Assembly: GCA_015501585.1 (NCBI GenBank)
Contig: JADNRY010000117.1
Span: 62,001 to 126,000 of the forward strand
DNA: 64,000 nucleotides
Direction of reading: 5' to 3'
Source of the DNA: Rhodocollybia butyracea
Taxonomy: Eukaryota > Basidiomycota > Agaricomycetes > Agaricales > Omphalotaceae
In this document: positions 58,984-64,000 of the stretch, piece by piece
Numbering within the stretch: the stretch's first letter is position 1
How the letters are laid out: each line of letters opens with the position of its first letter
The notes under the pieces: model-generated
Seen by the model: only the letters and a program-made list of their open reading frames with translations
What the model was told of the DNA's origin: nothing
The model's database searches: none
Translations under genes and position numbers: made by a program

Positions 58984-61900
58984 CTAAGTAGGTCCGGGTC
59001 TGCTCGGATACCGGAGGTGGAATGCTGGAACTAGTTCATCAGCATGTAGCTCGTCGGCCGCAATCCAAGCGAACTCGTCATCAGTTCCTTCGTAATCAGC
59101 CCATTGGATGTAGTATCGTAGAGGATAGTGTTTGTATCTTTGGTCGATCTTCGAGTCGAGGATTTCCGCCACATTGTATTCTTCTTCACCATCAACTTCA
59201 ATTGGTGGGGGAGGTGGCTGAATCCAATTCGGAATCGAAGGTTCAAGTTGTGATACATGGAACACCGGATGGATTCGGCGAAGGTAGTCCGGGAGTTGGA
59301 GCTTATAGGAAAGGGAGCCGGAGCGCTCAAGGACCTTGAAAGGACCAAGATACTTTTCGGCGAACTTCTCGGTCGGCTGAGTAGTTCGGATGTGTTTTGC
59401 CAGAACAAAGACCTCAGATCCGATCGGAAATTCAGGATGAGGAATACATTTCCGATCAGCTTGTTCCTTGTAGCGTTTTTGTGCATTAAGTATCTCATCT
59501 CGGAGGAAGGAATGAAGCTCATCTAGATTGACCACAAAATCTTGTGCAAGATTGGACCAAATGTCGATCTTGGGACGAACGGTGATGTTGGGATGATAGC
59601 CCTTGTTAGCAAAGAAGGGAGAGATGCCGGTCGAGGCATGAACCTCGGTCCGATGTAACGTGCGAGGGAACTCCGTGCTTGGAGAAAACATGCAAGACAA
59701 ACAACTCAGCAAGTTGCTCGGAGGTGATAGTGTCATAAGTAAGAATAAAAATGGCTTGCTTCGAAGCGCGATCCACAATAACCAAGATAGCGGTATAGCC
59801 ATTGGAGTCCAGAAGTTGTTCAATGAAATCCATAGAAATTGAATCCCAAGGTTGAGTCGGAACCGGAAGAGGTTTGAGTAGTCTGTACGGCCGATGTCGG
59901 CGAGACTTGTTTCGACCGCATACAGTGCAAGAAGAGACATAGTCCCTAACAAAGGTCTGAATCTTGGGCCAAGTGTATTGGCGTCGGATAGCCTCTAGGG
60001 TCCGATTTTGACTGAAATGACCAGAGAGAGGATGGTCGTGAAAGTATTGTAAAACCTGAAGTCGCAGGTTGGAATTGTCGGGAACAAATATCTGATCGTC
60101 TAATTGTAATAGACCATCAGAACCTAGTTTCCATCGGGAGTCGGTCGGAGCTTTTGCAAGCTCAAGACCTTGTACTGACTGAGGATCGAGCAAAAGGGAA
60201 GACCAAATGGACTGGTGAAGTGAGTTGATGTCGATAACTACGGAAGCTCGGAGCGCCGGTCCTTCAAGGAAGGTAGCTCGGAGCAACGCGGTCAATTGCT
60301 CATTAGTAAAGATAGGTTTGAAGCTGTGCGGATTAACTTGTGCGTAGCCGTTATCCCCCTCTTTTGGGTAGACGTCCCAACGTCTAGTGATGGAGTCCGG
60401 TTTTTTCACCGAGCTTTCCGGGTCTGAACCGAATGATCATGTTGAAAGTGTGAAGGTATTCGGACCACCGAACCTGTCGCCGAGTTAGTGCTTTAGTAGT
60501 AGAGAAATACTCGAGGTTCTTGTGATCAGTAACAACATCGATCGGGTCTCCCGAGCCTTTGAGGTAGTGCCGCCAGGCTTTAAAAGCCTCGAAAATGGCT
60601 AAGAGCTCCTTGTCGTGAGTATCGTAGTTGAGCTCGGCGGCTTGGAAGGTCTGAGAGAGGAAAGCGATTGGATGGATTTCTCCATCTGAGAGTTGGATCG
60701 AGAGGATAGCCACTAAGGCGTAGTCGGAAGCATCGGTTTCCATGATAAGTGGACAATTTGGCTCCCAATGTGTGAGAATGGGTGCATGTGTGAAGGCATA
60801 CTTGAGTTTTTCGAAGGAATCCTGACATGCCAAAGACCAGAGCCATGCCACACCCTTCCGGGTAAGCCAAGTCATCGGTACAACAATGTCGCTATAATTA
60901 TAAATAAAACGTCAGTAGAAATTAGCGAAACTGAGAAAAGATTGGATGTCTTTGACTTTACGGGGAACTGGCCAGTCAACAATAGCTTTAACCTTATCTT
61001 CGGCCATGGTCAATCCTGCTGGAGAGAGAATGTAACCGAGATATTCGACTGTATTGACCGACCAGAAGCACTTCGCAGGATTGAGAAAAAGGCCATTTGC
61101 ACGGAGCCGCCAAAGGACTTTGTGAATGTGTTCCAAGTGCTGTTCTGGATTGTTGAGGATGACGTCCAGGTAAACTATGACGCAGACATTGAGCATGTCC
61201 AAAAATATGTTGTTAATGAACCTTTGAAAAGCCGCGGGAGCGTTAGTAAGACCAAAGGGCATAACTAACCATTCATAGGAACCCCATTGGGTTCGAAAAG
61301 TAGTCTTCCATTCGTTGCCATCGGCAATTCGGATAAGATGATAGGCATGGGCCAGGTCAAGTTTGGTGTAGATTTTAGCTATTTTCGGAGCATCCAAAAG
61401 GTCTGAGATTAGAGGCAGCAGGTAGCGATCCTTCTTGGTAATCTTGTTTAATCCTTGGAAGTCCACACAAAGCCGAAGTTTACCATCCTTGTTTGGTACA
61501 AAGAGGACCGGAGCACCATGCGGAGAGGAAGAGGGTCAAATGACACCAGTAGCGAGTTGCTTATCCAAGAAATCGCAAAGAGCCTGCTGCTCTGTCGGAG
61601 AGAGAGGGTAAAGGCGACCGAATGGGGGCTCAGCACCTTATACCAGATCAATTTTGAGGTCAAAAGAACAATGTTCAGGAAGAACCTCGGACGCGACTTC
61701 ATTGAAAATGTCGGCAAAGTCAAGGTAGTCTGCAGGGATCGGAAGTGCCTTGGAAGAAGCACTCCTGGCCAAAGGGCCAGATGCTGCATAGTGTGCCGAT
61801 ACTTTGGGGTCAATAACCCGGAGAAGAGTTGGTTCCCTACCTGAATCTTGACAAGCCCTATGGAAGGCGGCAGCACCGACTAATGTGATATCGACTTCAG

Positions 61901-63130
61901 GAGTCTCCAAACGCAAAGCCATTTGTGCAACCGAAGGGTAGGAATAGATTGGTTCGAAAGGAAACCTGTCCGATAGAGGACGAGGTTGGCGAGAGCAAGT
62001 TTGAGTTGGCGGCAAAGGTGCGGGCCGAATTGGGATAGTAGGTGGTTTTGAGGAGGAAACCGGTGCTTTCGGTCCTAATGCGGATCCGAAAAGCGAAGAC
62101 GTCTGAGTGGAAACAGGGTGCTCAGTGTTACAGAAAGTAATGGTTCTGGTGACCCAGTCAATAAACAGATTGTAGCAGGACAAGAAACTGTCACTGCCAG
62201 TACATCAGTATATTACCTTTGAAAAAGGGATAGAAGTATAATATATTTTTCCCCTGAATTTTAACAAATTTTTCCAATGAAAAAGAGTGAATATTGCCCC
62301 GGAAATAGGCATGTGAAAATAAGTACTTTTTCGGCGGCTATTTCACCCGAAATAGGGCGCTAAATATGCCATCAATTTCGTCTGATTTATTAGTAATTTT
62401 TCGGCATCAATTTCTTTCATATTTCTTTAGACAATGGAAATATGTTAACTATTTCGGCTGCAAAAAGAAACGGGGATTGAGCGGCGGGCCGCCCGGGCCG
62501 GTCAAAGGGCTCTTTGGCCCATTCAATGGGCATTCAATGCCCGTTGCTTTTAGCGGCCGAAATAGTTAACATATTACAATTGAAATATATTTTCTATTGC
62601 CACTCATATTTCCAAGGAAATATCAAAGAGATTACAAAGGAAAAATATACCGAAAAATTTCTAATAAATCAGGCGAAATTGATGGCATATTTAGCGCCCT
62701 ATTTTGGGCGAAATAGCCGCCGAAAAAGTACTTATTTTCCCATGCCTATCCCCAGGGCAATATTCACTCTTTTTCATTGGAAAAATTTGTTAAAATTCAG
62801 GGGAAAAATATGTCATACTTCTATCCCTTTTTCAGAGGTACTATACTGAGGTACTGGCAGTGTGTATCCTATAACAGCTTTACAAGATGAGTCCAAAGAA
62901 GTGACATAAAATGCCAGAGGTAGCAGCTCGCCGGATGGAAACCAAACTTCCAAATGCAACTTCGGAAATTGGTTTCAGAGAAAGAGAACCATCGAAGAGT
63001 CGGAGATTGATCAGCAGAATCGAAGAGGTTGGAATAGAGTTTAAATTGACATAACGGGAATCAAGGAAACAATCGGTAGAACCGGAGTCTACAAGAGTAA
63101 TATACTTTAAAAGAGCGGAAGATTCATCGG
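58984..63130 (-). pseudogene. Chromodomain Gypsy pol, copy 2 (protease, RT, RNase H, integrase, chromodomain)
   Basis: Minus strand. Protease YITLVDSGSTDCFLDSRYVN near 63070-63120; the frame is interrupted by the foldback element at 62192-62862 and resumes in [36 protein letters not shown] (61465-61525), [15 protein letters not shown], and YLDVILNN where the active site should be YLDD (mutant codon 61161-61163). RNase H: METDASDYALVAILS and DKELLAIFEAFKAWRHYL. Integrase: HHCC region, ISMDFIEQLLDSNGY, HVTSDRG, then a deletion removing the rest of the catalytic core including its Glu. The chromodomain is near 59030-59190. TGA stops lie at 60912-60914 and 61536-61538. It is dead by several lesions. 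Chromodomain elements typically target heterochromatin. Confidence 0.92.
62192..62862. mobile_element. Palindromic foldback element, copy 2 (CACTG ends, TGT target duplication)
   Basis: 671 bp, nearly identical to 51457-52106 but with a longer centre (extra gggctctttggcccattcaa and following palindromic bases). Flanked by TGT at 62189-62191 and 62863-62865. Removing it with one TGT restores the protease-to-RT linker frame exactly. Confidence 0.95.
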
Positions 63131-63244
63131 AATCTTTGGGAAGAGGGAATTCAGTAGATAAAGAAATTGTAAGTGATCATTCATAATCAGAAAGAGCGGA
63201 CGCGTTGAGATAGACTTCCCCAGAGGCACAAACCTGATCAACAC

Positions 63245-64000
63245 AGCTCCTGTTTCATACTGGGGTCCAGGAGCTGCGGACTATTTTTCTGAACCGGTAT
63301 TGGTCGGATTAGTTGCAGATTCCTCAGTTGAAGTGGCCCAGGCATGAGAATCCCCTGACCTCTTCTTATCGCAGTTCTCCGCTTTATGCTTTCCACCACA
63401 AATCATGCACAGGCCTCCCTTCTTTCGGCGTTCCACTTCGGAAGGCTTGAGTCAACCGTTGGCGCCGAGAAGGTTGGCGCAAGGCTTCGGTGCAGAGCTG
63501 ACTGAAGATCCAGATTTGTTGAAACCAGAACCTGAAGGGCCCGATTTGTTGTTGTTGTTCCAAGGTTTTTTCAGTTGCTGTCCGGAGCCTTGGGAGGAAT
63601 TGTTATTGTTCAGCTTGTTTGAGCCGGAAGCCTGTGAAGAGTTATTTTGAGAGGAAGAGTTCGAAGAACCCTTTTTCATCGGAGAGGAAGTTTTACCGCC
63701 GGAGCCACCTCCGGTAGTCCTTGCGACCTCTATTTTATGTTCTTCTTTGTGCCGCCAGTGCCGATTGTCGATTTCAAGCACCTTCACGTGATACACGGAA
63801 AGTGAAGCCGGCGTCAGACCGTGAACCATTTCATCCTTGATCCTAGTGGCCAAGCCACGCTGATAAGCCCATTTAAGAGCAATGTTGTCCCAACCTGTCA
63901 TTGCCGCCAAGGTATTGAATCGGGTGTTATACTTCCGAACCTGTTCATTCTCCTTCATCCGAATATTACTGAGCTTATCCTCGGCTTCACCCTGGGCGTT
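63245..64000 (-). pseudogene. Gypsy gag, copy 2 (continues beyond window)
   Basis: Minus strand, entering from the right edge. AEDKLSNIRMKENEQVRKYN and NTLAAMTGWDNIALKWAYQRG match the retrotransposon gag domain. A Ser/Asn/Gly-rich linker follows, then after a TGA at 63452-63454 the same frame gives LKPSEVERRKKGGLCMICGG KHKAENC, a zinc knuckle. The TGA stands where the family has Arg (CGA). The 5' LTR and gag N-terminus lie outside the window. Confidence 0.85.

Overview
This is a transposon-saturated segment of a fungal genome, most likely a mushroom-forming basidiomycete (Agaricomycetes). The evidence is compact genes broken by many 48-60 bp introns, a Plavaka transposase, a Ulp1 protease of the type found among basidiomycete repeats, a DUF6534 membrane protein, a fungal flavin-dependent halogenase, and chromodomain Gypsy elements. 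There are no bacterial features (operons, Shine-Dalgarno sites, CRISPR). I found no rRNA or tRNA gene. Layout: 1-3.4 kb is a decayed Ty1/Copia pol (+). 6.1-12.6 kb is a minus-strand Plavaka DNA transposon; a small LTR element carrying only gag sits in its transposase (CAACA target duplication), and that element was itself hit by a third insertion of about 1.4 kb. 14.7-27.3 kb holds host-type or multicopy-family genes, mostly pseudogenes: a coiled-coil ORF, an F-box/LRR-like pseudogene, a kinase-domain gene, a cysteine-cluster protein beside a 454 bp inverted-repeat element, a long decayed gene, and a Ulp1-like protease gene with a 147 bp tandem duplication. 29.5-31.4 kb is an apparently intact DUF6534 gene. 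35.2-37.3 kb is a flavin-dependent halogenase, nearly intact but with one base missing just after its WxWxIP motif. 42.8-44.7 kb is a cytochrome P450 damaged at the heme loop. Between these lie MITE-like elements, hAT debris, minisatellites and hairpins. 46-49.8 kb is an IS630/Tc1-like transposase gene split by a second, MULE-like element. 51.2-64 kb is two chromodomain Gypsy copies on the minus strand, probably one nested in the other. The first also carries a 1.3 kb gag/pol-less LTR element, and both carry a large palindromic foldback element. The most unusual content is in the Gypsy copies. Between the pol stop and the 3' LTR, both carry an opposite-strand gene with its own TATA box and one intron. 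It encodes an alanine/glutamate-rich coiled coil, a Gal4-type Zn2Cys6 cluster (complete in the second copy) and a leucine-zipper-like tail. The start of this gene differs between copies mainly at synonymous sites, which suggests selection on the protein. The same chromovirus copies were struck twice by CACTG-ended foldback elements that leave 3 bp target duplications. Many genes and elements share one decay signature, an in-frame TGA where the family expects arginine (CGA to TGA), pointing to C-to-T mutation at CpG. All function calls come from reading translations by eye; no database search was run.
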